Source of the DNA: JALNZF01 sp964447405
GTDB lineage: Bacteria; Nitrospirota; UBA9217
Length of the DNA stretch: 64,000 nt
Direction of reading: 5' to 3'
Assembly: GCA_964447405.1 (NCBI GenBank)
Contig: CAYUSP010000002.1
Span: forward strand, 186,001 to 250,000
The position numbers and the translations under genes are program-made. The notes under the pieces were generated by a model. The model had not been told where the DNA came from, did not search any database, and saw only the letters and a list, made by a program, of their open reading frames with translations. How positions within the stretch are numbered: position 1 is the stretch's first letter; every line of letters begins with the position of its first letter. This document shows, piece by piece, positions 25,341 to 32,921 of this stretch.

Positions 25341-25829
25341 TCACGTCTTGTTCTTTAGTGCAAACCAAATCGGCGAGGGGCCGAGTTGACGGATCCTCTC
25401 CACGAATTCATTGCACATCTCCGCCCATCGCGGTCCCATTGCCGCTGACAGGTTATACATGTCCAGCCTCGCCGGGTCGACGCCGACCTTCTGCAGCAGG
25501 GTCTTCACATATTCGATTCTTCTTGCAGCGAACAGATTACCTTCCAGGTAATGGCATTGGCCTTTCAGTCAGCCAGCGGCAAAAATGCCATCCACGCCTT
25601 TTTCAAAAGCCCGGAGAATATGAATGTGGTCGAGCTTGCCTGTGCAGGGCAGGCGGATGATCTTGACGCTCGGCGAGTACGAGAGCCGCATAACGCCGGC
25701 GAGATCCGCTGCCGCGAACGCGCAATAGTGACACGCGAAGGCAAGCACGTTCGGTTCCCAACCGGGCGGGGTCTCGTGGGGTTTCTCGATGGTCGAGACA
25801 GCCGCTTTATCTGGAGTTTCAACAGACAT
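25341..25829 (-). CDS. mvhD: MvhD/VhuD-like electron-transfer subunit, selenoprotein (TGA at codon 87 = Sec)
   Basis: 162 residues if the TGA at 25569-25571 is read as selenocysteine; without read-through only 86 would be made. The family (FlpD/MvhD) carries a [2Fe-2S] cluster and links HdrA to its redox partner. Visible ligands are C33 and C36 (FACHYC), C62 (RLPCTGK), Sec87 in GIFAAG-Sec-LKGQCHYLEGN, and C92. The Sec replaces the Cys of the usual AGCxxGQCHY motif; methanogen VhuD proteins also have Sec here. The sequence after the TGA is fully conserved (AARRIEYVKTLLQKVGV) to the TGA at 25341. GAGAGGAGTCTATTC precedes the ATG. It sits between hdrA and metV. Confidence 0.93.
25536..25571 (-). 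promoter_or_regulatory. SECIS-like hairpin of mvhD
   Basis: After the TGA and 16 spacer bases, ATTACC (25552-25547) and GGTAAT (25541-25536) pair perfectly around loop TGGAA. The loop begins 22 bases after TGA with G at position two, the same spacing as in the glutaredoxin-like gene. Confidence 0.75.
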
Positions 25830-25872
25830 GAATAGACTCCTCTCAGAATTAACTTAAACCAACAACGATGTA

Positions 25873-25943
25873 TCACACGAAGCCGCAAAGATCACGAAGA
25901 AACCCAGAATTGTTCCTCTTCGTGTCTTCGTGCCTTCGTGTGA
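25873..25943. repeat. Intergenic inverted repeat, family copy B
   Basis: Lies between hdrA and mvhD. The left arm begins TCACACGAAG and continues through GCAAAG and ACGAAGAAA. The right arm contains TTCGTGTCTTCGTG and ends TTCGTGTGA. The unit structure (CACGAAG-like heptads in inverted orientation) is shared with the other three copies. Confidence 0.65.
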
Positions 25944-25999
25944 GAATGCTTTTATGTTTACTGTTCTAAATCTTCAATACTTCGTTCAATCATTCTTCT

Positions 26000-28900
26000 T
26001 TAAGTTCCGATGACCCCCGCTTCCTCGGACTCAACAGCAGCGTCGATCATGGCGAGAATCTGGTCGTCGCGGAAATTATTCACCTGGAACGCCTTTGCCG
26101 GGCAGATGCCGGCGCAGATGCCGCAACCCATGCATTTGATCTCGTTGTGCGACACTTTGCCGTCCTCGGCAATATAGGGCGATCCGAACGGACAGATCCG
26201 CAGACAGGAGAGGCAGGACATACAGAGCTCGCGTTTATGCTTGGCGATGATCCCTGAAACGGCGAGTTTCTCGTGTGACAGAATGACCCCGGCTCTTCCC
26301 GCCGCAGCAAGGGCCTGCGTAATCGTCTCGTCCAGGTTCTTCGGCGCATGGCCCAAGCCTGCCACGAACAGTCCTTCGCTCGGGAAATCCACGGGCCGGA
26401 GTTTGACATGGGCTTCGAGGTAATACCCGTCGGGATTTCGGGTGACCTTGTACATGGCGCCGACCGCTTCCGTCGTGGGATGGGGCCGGAGCCCGACAGA
26501 AAGGACGAGCCAGTCCGCATCGAATTGAATCTCGCGGTTCAGCATGAAGTCCCAGGCCTTGACCTGCACGTTGCTGCCCGCCTGTTTTACGATCGGCTTG
26601 CGATCTACATCATACCGGACAAAGAACACACCCAGGTCGCGGGCCTTTTTGTAATAGTCCTCGCGCAGTCCGTAGGTCCGGATATCGCGGTAGAGGATAA
26701 CGACCTCAGCAGCCGGATTGCGCTCCTTGATCGCGATCGCGTTCTTGATCGCATCCTGGCAGCAGACGCGGGAACAGTACTGGGCAGGCTCTTCGCGCGA
26801 GCCCACGCACTGGATCATGACGTAACGTTCGCCGGATTTCGGTGCGAGATTGTCTGCGAAGAGCTTCTTTTCCAGATCACGCTGGGTGACAACATTCGGG
26901 CTCGTACCCGCCAGGTATTCCGATGGCTTGTATTCAACGCCACCCGTGGCCAGGACGATGGCTCCGTGCTTGACCGTGCTCCCATTGGTGAGAATCGTAT
27001 CAAAATTACCCACGAATCCATCGGTCTTCTTTACCTCCGTGCCGGTATGCACGGTTATTTTCGGATGGGCCCTTACTTCAGCGATCTTCGCAGCTAGGAA
27101 CTTCTGAATGTCGAACGTGTCGAGGCTCTGGTAAAGATTCCTGGCCAGCCCGCCAAGCTCCGGGTCCTTCTCGATGATATGCACGGGATAGCCCTGGCCA
27201 GCAATGGCAAGCGCCGAGGTCATGCCGGCAACGCCGCCGCCGATGATGAGAGCTGCCGGAGTCACGCCCACGCTTTCGCTCTTGAGCGGCTCCTGGAGGC
27301 GCGACTTCGCTACCGCCATTTTAACGATCTTGATTGCCTTCTTGGTGGCGACCTCGTTCTGTCCTTTATGGCACCACGAACACTGCTCGCGGATATCGGC
27401 GAGGTCGAAGAGATACTTGTTCAGACCTGCCTCGCGAATGGTCTCCTGGAACAGTTTTTCATGGGTCCGGGGGGTACAGGACGCGATCACAACACGGTTC
27501 AGATTCTGGTCCTTGATCGTCTGCTTGATCATGTCCTGGTTGTCCTGCGCGCAGGCATAGATCGTGTTCGTAACGTACGTGACGCCCTTTTCCTTTTTGA
27601 TTGACTCGACGACCTGGTCGATCTCGACAGTAGAGGAAATGTTCGTACCGCAGTGGCAGACGAATACGCCGATTCGCGGCGCCTCGCCGGCCACGTCCTT
27701 CTCAGGAGGCAATTCCTTCGTGACCGTCTCGGTACCACGCGCCTCGGCCAGGAGGGCCATGACACTGCCGGCAACGCCGCTTCCCTGCATGACTGTGTCG
27801 GGGATATCCTTGGGGCCTTGATAGATGCCTGTGACAAATATTCCGTCGCGGGATGTCTTGACCGGGGTAACATGCGAGGTCTTGGCAAAACGATACTCGT
27901 TCATGTCGATGCCGAACGTTTTAGCAAAATCCGCGGCATCCTTATGCGGCTCGAAGCCCACAGACAGGACGACCATATCAAAGGTCTCGTTTTGAAGCTT
28001 GCCGTCCTCGGCAGCGTACCGAAGGATGAGGTTGCCTGTCCCCGGCTCTTCGCGGATGGCCGAGACCATGGCGCGTTGATACTTGACGCCATAATCATTC
28101 TTCGCCCGCTCCACGTACTTGTCGAAATCCTTGCCAAAAGCCCGCATCTCCATGTAGAAAACAGTGGGCTCGATATGCTTGTCGTGCTCCTTGGCAATGA
28201 TCGACTGTTTGGTGGCGTACATACAGCAAACGGAAGAACACCAGGGGTTGCCATTGCGGTTGTCGCGGGATCCGACGCACTGGATCCAGGCGACCTTGAC
28301 CGGGTGCTTTTTGTCCGAGGGGCGCTGAACCACTCCCTTATAGGGACCTGAGGCAGAGAGAATGCGTTCGAACTGAATGGATGACACCACGTTCGGCCAG
28401 CGGCCGAGGCCCAGTTCCGGCCGCACCCTCGCATCGTAGAGCGAGAGGCCCGGTCCGAGGATGATGGAGCCGACGTTCAGCTCAACCTCTTTTTCGGTGT
28501 CATCAAATTTAATCGCATTGGCTTTGCAGGCCTTCTCACACAGGCGGCAGCGTTTCCGCTGAGGATCGGTGAGACAGAGGCAGACGCTAGAGTCGATCGC
28601 CCGTGTGTTCGGAACGGCTTGGGGAAAGAGCGAGAAAACCGCCTTGCGCGGGCCCAGCTGCTGGTCGAACTCGCTCGGCACCTTCTTGGGGCATTTCGCT
28701 TCGCAGTCGCCGCAGCCCGTGCATTTTGATGGATCGACATATCGAGCTGCCTTCCTGACCTTGACGGCAAAATCTCCTGCCTGGCCGGAAACGGACGTGA
28801 CCTCGGACAGCGTATGGATATCGACATTGAGATGACGGCCAATCTCGACCATTTTGGGTGAGATCATGCACATGGAGCAGTCGCCTGTGGGGAATGTTTT

Positions 28901-29059
28901 GTCGAGCATGACCATGGTGCCGCCCACGGAGGTGTCCTTCTGGACCATGTGTACCTTGAAGCCGCTGTCCGCCAGATCGAGCGCGGCCTGCATGCCGCCG
29001 ATGCCGCCTCCGACGATCAGTACCGAGCCCCGTATCTTGGATATATTCTGAGCGCTCAT
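26000..29059 (-). CDS. hdrA: HdrA, double-module FAD and iron-sulfur subunit
   Basis: About 1019 residues, roughly two HdrA-type halves. Module one: FAD motif VLIVGGGIGGMQAALDLADSG, DCSMCMISPK (Cys at the site that is Sec in some HdrA proteins), CTGCGDCEAKCP and CRLCEKAC. A domain starting GVFVCHCGTNI follows. Module two: ALIIGGGVAGMTSALAIAG, CVGSREEPAQYCSRVCC, and two C-terminal [4Fe-4S] motifs (CMSCLSCLRICP, CMGCGICAGICP). In HdrABC complexes HdrA is the flavin site of electron bifurcation. The ATG at 29059 overlaps the hdrB stop (ATGA); the open frame further upstream is a shadow of hdrB. It precedes mvhD. Confidence 0.95.
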   Translation of the reverse strand: MSAQNISKIRGSVLIVGGGIGGMQAALDLADSGFKVHMVQKDTSVGGTMVMLDKTFPTGDCSMCMISPKMVEIGRHLNVDIHTLSEVTSVSGQAGDFAVKVRKAARYVDPSKCTGCGDCEAKCPKKVPSEFDQQLGPRKAVFSLFPQAVPNTRAIDSSVCLCLTDPQRKRCRLCEKACKANAIKFDDTEKEVELNVGSIILGPGLSLYDARVRPELGLGRWPNVVSSIQFERILSASGPYKGVVQRPSDKKHPVKVAWIQCVGSRDNRNGNPWCSSVCCMYATKQSIIAKEHDKHIEPTVFYMEMRAFGKDFDKYVERAKNDYGVKYQRAMVSAIREEPGTGNLILRYAAEDGKLQNETFDMVVLSVGFEPHKDAADFAKTFGIDMNEYRFAKTSHVTPVKTSRDGIFVTGIYQGPKDIPDTVMQGSGVAGSVMALLAEARGTETVTKELPPEKDVAGEAPRIGVFVCHCGTNISSTVEIDQVVESIKKEKGVTYVTNTIYACAQDNQDMIKQTIKDQNLNRVVIASCTPRTHEKLFQETIREAGLNKYLFDLADIREQCSWCHKGQNEVATKKAIKIVKMAVAKSRLQEPLKSESVGVTPAALIIGGGVAGMTSALAIAGQGYPVHIIEKDPELGGLARNLYQSLDTFDIQKFLAAKIAEVRAHPKITVHTGTEVKKTDGFVGNFDTILTNGSTVKHGAIVLATGGVEYKPSEYLAGTSPNVVTQRDLEKKLFADNLAPKSGERYVMIQCVGSREEPAQYCSRVCCQDAIKNAIAIKERNPAAEVVILYRDIRTYGLREDYYKKARDLGVFFVRYDVDRKPIVKQAGSNVQVKAWDFMLNREIQFDADWLVLSVGLRPHPTTEAVGAMYKVTRNPDGYYLEAHVKLRPVDFPSEGLFVAGLGHAPKNLDETITQALAAAGRAGVILSHEKLAVSGIIAKHKRELCMSCLSCLRICPFGSPYIAEDGKVSHNEIKCMGCGICAGICPAKAFQVNNFRDDQILAMIDAAVESEEAGVIGT

Positions 29060-29931
29060 AACAGGTTCAACTCCTTTAACAGTGGCATGGCATCCACGAA
29101 ATGCCTGTCCACCTGCATGGCAGTTGCATCGATCCCCATGGAAAGGCCAATGAGCTCCGTAAGAAAATAAACCGGTAGCCTTTTTGCGATCCCGAACTTT
29201 TCGGCCACCTGGTCCTGGCAGGCGTCCACGTTCATCTGGCAAAGCGGACAGGTGGTGACCAGACAGTTGGCGCCGCGCGCGATCGCATCATTGAAGATGC
29301 GGGACATGAGCAGCTGCGACTGGTCCGCGTCATTGTATGCAGCCGAGGCGCCGCAGCAGTCAGTCTTGTAGCTCCAGTCAATGGGTTCGGCGCCGATCGC
29401 TTTGCATACAACCTCCATGCCCTGGGGATTCTCCACGTCATCGGGGACATCGACATCGATCGGAAACCTGGTCAGCAGGCACCCGTAATAGCAGGCGGGC
29501 TTGAGCCCTGTCAGTTTTTTCACCGCTTTGGCAGCGATCTCACCGGACACGACCTTCGGACGGAGCACCTCGAGGATGCTCGAAACCTTGATGGCCCCCC
29601 CAGCCTTGCAGCTGAGCTCGGCATTGATGGAATCCTTGAGCGCGGCATCGGTAGCAAGCCTCTTCTGCGCCACCAGAGTCCTGCTATAACAGGACGAGCA
29701 GGGGATGACGATCTCGGAGAGTCCGGTCGCGGCGGCCAGCCCCAGGTTCCGCGCCGGCAGGGCGATGGAGAGGAACTCGTTGGTCTTGCTCGCAGCTGTT
29801 GCGCCGCAGCAGTTCCAATCATCGATCTCCTTCAGCTCGAGTCCAAGCTGGCCAAACACCAGTTTGCACTGAATATCGTAGAGCTCAGATGAGGCATGCA
29901 AAGAACAACCGGGGTAGTAGGCTATTTCCAT
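29056..29931 (-). CDS. hdrB: HdrB, CCG-domain subunit
   Basis: About 291 residues with two CCG (Cys-rich) domains: DDWNCCGATAASKTNEF with PCSSCYSRT in the first, and KTDCCGASAAYND with TCPLCQMNVD in the second. In methanogens these domains bind the non-cubane [4Fe-4S] clusters of heterodisulfide reductase. Here, next to MetVF, the substrate is unlikely to be CoM-S-S-CoB. An ATG seven codons upstream is possible, but the ATG at 29931 begins the conserved MEIAYYPGCSL and has GGAGGATGAG before it. It overlaps hdrA by four bases. Confidence 0.94.
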   Translation of the reverse strand: MEIAYYPGCSLHASSELYDIQCKLVFGQLGLELKEIDDWNCCGATAASKTNEFLSIALPARNLGLAAATGLSEIVIPCSSCYSRTLVAQKRLATDAALKDSINAELSCKAGGAIKVSSILEVLRPKVVSGEIAAKAVKKLTGLKPACYYGCLLTRFPIDVDVPDDVENPQGMEVVCKAIGAEPIDWSYKTDCCGASAAYNDADQSQLLMSRIFNDAIARGANCLVTTCPLCQMNVDACQDQVAEKFGIAKRLPVYFLTELIGLSMGIDATAMQVDRHFVDAMPLLKELNLL

Positions 29932-29959
29932 AGTGCGGTACTCATCCTCCATCAGGACA

Positions 29960-30562
29960 CTAGCGGTCCTTTGACTTCTTATACAGGGCCTTGATCTCCG
30001 AAATGTTCTTTACCCTGTCGATGCCTAAGTGCATGCGTTTTTTCTTCGTCATTGCAGCACCAAGCTTACCCTGGGCCGTCATTTCATCGACAATGGCCTT
30101 CAGGTTGCCCCTGGACAATTCCTTGAACAGTGTTTTCGTCTCATAAATGGCCATGCTCTCGATTTCGTTGAACCGGCCAAGATGGCCCGTGGACGTCATG
30201 AATGCATTGTGAAAATCGGCGATACGGGGGGTCAGGGGTTTGCATCCAGCTTCCTTGGACATCAGTTTCAGGGTCTCGGTGATCCGGGCTGTCTGGATAT
30301 TATTGGGGCAGCGGGTGCCGCAGGTGTAACAGGCAACGCACTTCCAGACAAGCAGATTATTGAGCGCGGCGTCCTTGTCCCCGACGATGATCATCCGGAT
30401 CAGGCGGTCAGGGGTGACCCCCGTCTCTTCGCCGACCGGGCATCCTGCGGCACAGCGGCGGCATTGGTAGCAGGCCTTGAGATTCTGGCCTGATCGCCGC
30501 ATGACCTCGTCAATGAGCTGCTGCGATGCAGCGGTCTCGTATTTCAACACGGGTAATGACAT
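29960..30562 (-). CDS. hdrC: HdrC, ferredoxin-like subunit
   Basis: 200 residues with two [4Fe-4S] motifs, CYQCRRCAAGCPVG near residue 31 and CVACYTCGTRCPN near residue 75, followed by a helical C-terminal part rich in lysine. It carries electrons between HdrA and HdrB. It is the first gene of the hdrCBA-mvhD-metVF set and lies about 106 bases after folE on the same strand. Confidence 0.94.
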   Translation of the reverse strand: MSLPVLKYETAASQQLIDEVMRRSGQNLKACYQCRRCAAGCPVGEETGVTPDRLIRMIIVGDKDAALNNLLVWKCVACYTCGTRCPNNIQTARITETLKLMSKEAGCKPLTPRIADFHNAFMTSTGHLGRFNEIESMAIYETKTLFKELSRGNLKAIVDEMTAQGKLGAAMTKKKRMHLGIDRVKNISEIKALYKKSKDR

Positions 30563-30668
30563 TCAGCGTCTCCTTGTCTGTACGGTCACATGTCCTGGGG
30601 CTCTGCGAGCGCTGCACGAGGACCGGAACTCGCTGCAGATTCCGGAAGGTTTGGTGCATACCTCACCT

Positions 30669-31232
30669 TCAATCCTTCTGTTTCAAGAGCGCGAGCATCT
30701 CCATACGCGTCGATTCCTTGGTCCGGAAGGTCCCGCGTACCGCAGACGTAACAACGCGGGAACCCGGCTTTTTCACGCCGCGCATGCTCATGCAGAGATG
30801 TTCGGCGTCAATCACCACCATGGCGCCCTTGGGCTTGAGCCGGTCCACGATCAGGTCGGTAAACTGTGCGGTCAGCCGCTCCTGTACCTGAGGCCGCTTG
30901 GCGAACACCTCAAGCGCCTTGGCAAGGGAACTGATGCCTACAATCTTGCCCGAACCGGGGATATAGGCAATATGCGCCCTGCCGAAAAACGGCAGCAAAT
31001 GGTGTTCGCATACCGAATAGAACGGGATGTCGCGAATCATGACCATTTCGTCGTGGCTCTCCCCGGCCATGGGCACGAGCAGCTTTTGGGTATCCATGGA
31101 AATGCCGGAGAATATGTCTGCATACATTTCAGCCACACGCTTCGGCGTACTCCGGAGCCCCGGGCGGTCAGGGTCTTCTCCGATGCCTTCGATGATGAGT
31201 CTGACACCCTTTTCTATCTTTTTGATATCCAT
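30669..31232 (-). CDS. folE: GTP cyclohydrolase I (FolE)
   Basis: First step of tetrahydrofolate synthesis from GTP. 187 residues, normal length. The zinc site appears in CEHHLLPFFGRAHIAYIP, followed by KIVGISSLAKALEVFAKRPQVQERLT and, near the C-terminus, HLCMSMRGV with the second Cys. It lies between the cyclo-ligase gene and hdrC. This ties folate supply to the folate-dependent carbon pathway downstream. Confidence 0.97.
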   Translation of the reverse strand: MDIKKIEKGVRLIIEGIGEDPDRPGLRSTPKRVAEMYADIFSGISMDTQKLLVPMAGESHDEMVMIRDIPFYSVCEHHLLPFFGRAHIAYIPGSGKIVGISSLAKALEVFAKRPQVQERLTAQFTDLIVDRLKPKGAMVVIDAEHLCMSMRGVKKPGSRVVTSAVRGTFRTKESTRMEMLALLKQKD

Positions 31233-31275
31233 GTCCGACTGTTCCTGCGCATAGTATCCGGGAAACTTCTTCGTA

Positions 31276-31827
31276 TCAGTGTATTGCTACAATCCTTTTC
31301 TCTGTCACGATCTTCTGGATCGGGATGTCATGGGGAGACACCGGGATCTTCGGTACCATCTGCAGTTCAAACGCAAGTGCGACGGTTTTTTTCTTATACG
31401 AGGGCAGCATCCGATCGTAGAAACCCGCGCCATAACCCAACCGGTTGCCGCTTTCATCGAATGCGAGTCCTGGCACGATCAGGAGATCCACATCACCGAT
31501 CGTCACGGGATTGGCTTCAAGCGGCTCGGGGATGCCCCATGCACCCGCTGCCGTGTCACTGTCAAAATCCGTGATTTCGAACAATGCGAGCTCGTTGCCC
31601 TTGACCTTGGGCAAAATCACCCGTTTGCCGGCTTCCAATGCGTGCCGGATCATGGGAAGGGTGCTGATCTCGCTCCGGAATGAGGCAAAAAACAGAACAG
31701 CCGATGCCTCGCGGAATTCTGGCAGCAAAAAAAGCTTTTTTTCGATCTCCCTGCTGAAGTTCTCCCGCTGCTCCGGGGACAAACCATCTCTGGCAGCGGC
31801 AATTTTTTTCCTTAACGTATTTTTCAC
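31276..31827 (-). CDS. 5-formyltetrahydrofolate cyclo-ligase
   Basis: Converts 5-formyl-THF to 5,10-methenyl-THF with ATP, returning a side product to the folate pool. 183 residues. Visible are the N-terminal LRKKIAAARDGLS basic segment, KRVILPKVKGNEL, the LIVPGLAFDESGNRLGYGAGFYDRML signature and a lysine-rich C-terminal part. It is the first gene after the promoter and palindrome at 31872-31900 and precedes folE by 43 bases. Confidence 0.95.
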   Translation of the reverse strand: MKNTLRKKIAAARDGLSPEQRENFSREIEKKLFLLPEFREASAVLFFASFRSEISTLPMIRHALEAGKRVILPKVKGNELALFEITDFDSDTAAGAWGIPEPLEANPVTIGDVDLLIVPGLAFDESGNRLGYGAGFYDRMLPSYKKKTVALAFELQMVPKIPVSPHDIPIQKIVTEKRIVAIH

Positions 31828-31871
31828 GGGGAGAGATTGGATTAAAACTTATTATGACTTGATAATATTTG

Positions 31872-31900
31872 TTTATAGCACAGGACTATAATTTAGTCCA
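31872..31900 (-). promoter_or_regulatory. Promoter with overlapping palindrome, upstream of the folate/hdr unit
   Basis: On the minus strand, TGGACT (31900-31895), a 17-base spacer and TATAAA (31877-31872) form a plausible sigma-70 promoter. A perfect palindrome GGACTA-TAATT-TAGTCC at 31883-31899 covers the -35 element and part of the spacer, so a regulator could block polymerase there. Read on the plus strand, the same palindrome is followed by AGCCTTTTT and could act as a weak terminator. Confidence 0.55.
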
Positions 31901-31942
31901 GCCTTTTTAACTGCCGGACTTGAAATTACCGCCCGTGGATAA

Positions 31943-32725
31943 TTATGCCTTACTCATCAGGAGATCCAACGAAATCTTAATAGCCCGCGCCTCTTCCACG
32001 GCGCGCGGCGAAGCATCGAACGGCGACCTGCCGTCCAGGTCTGCCTTGACAGTATCGTCGGAATAGCTCATAAATCCCAGAACATTCATTCCAGCAAGAT
32101 GCCTCGTGATGAACTCCTTGTCCGAATCCTGTTTGATCTTGTTGCCCACGACGAATACGTCCTTGATGCCCAGCCCCCGCGCCAGTGTCTCAACATGCCG
32201 GGCTGTCTGGAGGCTCCGCTGACCGGGTTCCACAACCACGATGAACGCGTTCACGCCGCTCGCTGTGCCGCGGGTCAGATGCTCGATTCCCGCTTCCATG
32301 TCAAGGATGACCACTTCATCGCGCCGCAGGATTAGATGGCTCACCAAACGCCTCAGGAGCACGTGTTCCGGACAATAACAGCCTGCCGCGGCCTCTTTCG
32401 ACTTGCCCATGACGAGCAGCCGCACGCCTTCATGCTGAATCCCGTAGGCTTCCGGAATATCGTCCACTTTGGGATTAATGCTGAACATGCCGCCGGGAGC
32501 GCCGGGCCGGGAGCCGGTTCGCTCTTCAATCATGTCAGACTGTTCAGCCAGAGGCAGGGCGCGCGCTGCAGCATCGGGTGCAATGCCGAGCGCTGATGCC
32601 AGGTTGGCATCGGGATCCGCATCAACAGCGAGAACCTTCCTGCCCTCTGAAGCGTACAGCCTTGCAAGCAGCCCGGAAAGCGTTGTTTTTCCTACACCAC
32701 CCTTGCCGGTAATGGCAATTTTCAC
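31943..32725 (-). CDS. cooC: CooC-type nickel-insertion ATPase (copy 2)
   Basis: 260 residues. Deviant Walker A GKGGVGKTTL (residues 7-16), DADPDANLASALGI switch region, CxC in AAGCYCPEH, and LDMEAGIEHLTRG, all characteristic of the CO dehydrogenase maturation ATPase. It is closer to classic CooC than copy 1 (20440-21210), which suggests separate clients, CO dehydrogenase here and acetyl-CoA synthase there. No CO dehydrogenase gene is in the window. A promoter with a perfect -35 lies upstream, and the gene is divergent from the vWA gene. Confidence 0.93.
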   Translation of the reverse strand: MKIAITGKGGVGKTTLSGLLARLYASEGRKVLAVDADPDANLASALGIAPDAAARALPLAEQSDMIEERTGSRPGAPGGMFSINPKVDDIPEAYGIQHEGVRLLVMGKSKEAAAGCYCPEHVLLRRLVSHLILRRDEVVILDMEAGIEHLTRGTASGVNAFIVVVEPGQRSLQTARHVETLARGLGIKDVFVVGNKIKQDSDKEFITRHLAGMNVLGFMSYSDDTVKADLDGRSPFDASPRAVEEARAIKISLDLLMSKA

Positions 32726-32753
32726 GCGAATCTCCCTAAAAAAATTGAACGTT

Positions 32754-32783
32754 AAAATAACATCTATCCTGAGAAAGTGTCAA
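32754..32783 (-). promoter_or_regulatory. Promoter of cooC copy 2
   Basis: TTGACA (32783-32778) is followed after 18 bases by TATTTT (32759-32754), or after 17 by TTATTT. The start codon lies about 30 bases further. It lies in the 196-base divergent spacer before the vWA gene, which holds no gene. Confidence 0.55.
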
Positions 32784-32921
32784 GTTATTTTCGCAGAAGT
32801 TAGAAGTTGCAAAGGGTAGCATTTTATGAGTCCTCGATGAACAATAGCCCGCTCCAGGACGCTGTATTCTGACACAAAAATACCTAAAGAATTTATCCGG
32901 GAAACCGATAACATAAATGAC

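Noticed and set aside
10243..25571. The three in-frame TGA codons as sequencing errors or pseudogenes
   Set aside because: Each falls at a catalytic or cluster Cys, the protein continues in the same frame with conserved residues, and each has a hairpin at the right distance. Random errors would not do this three times.
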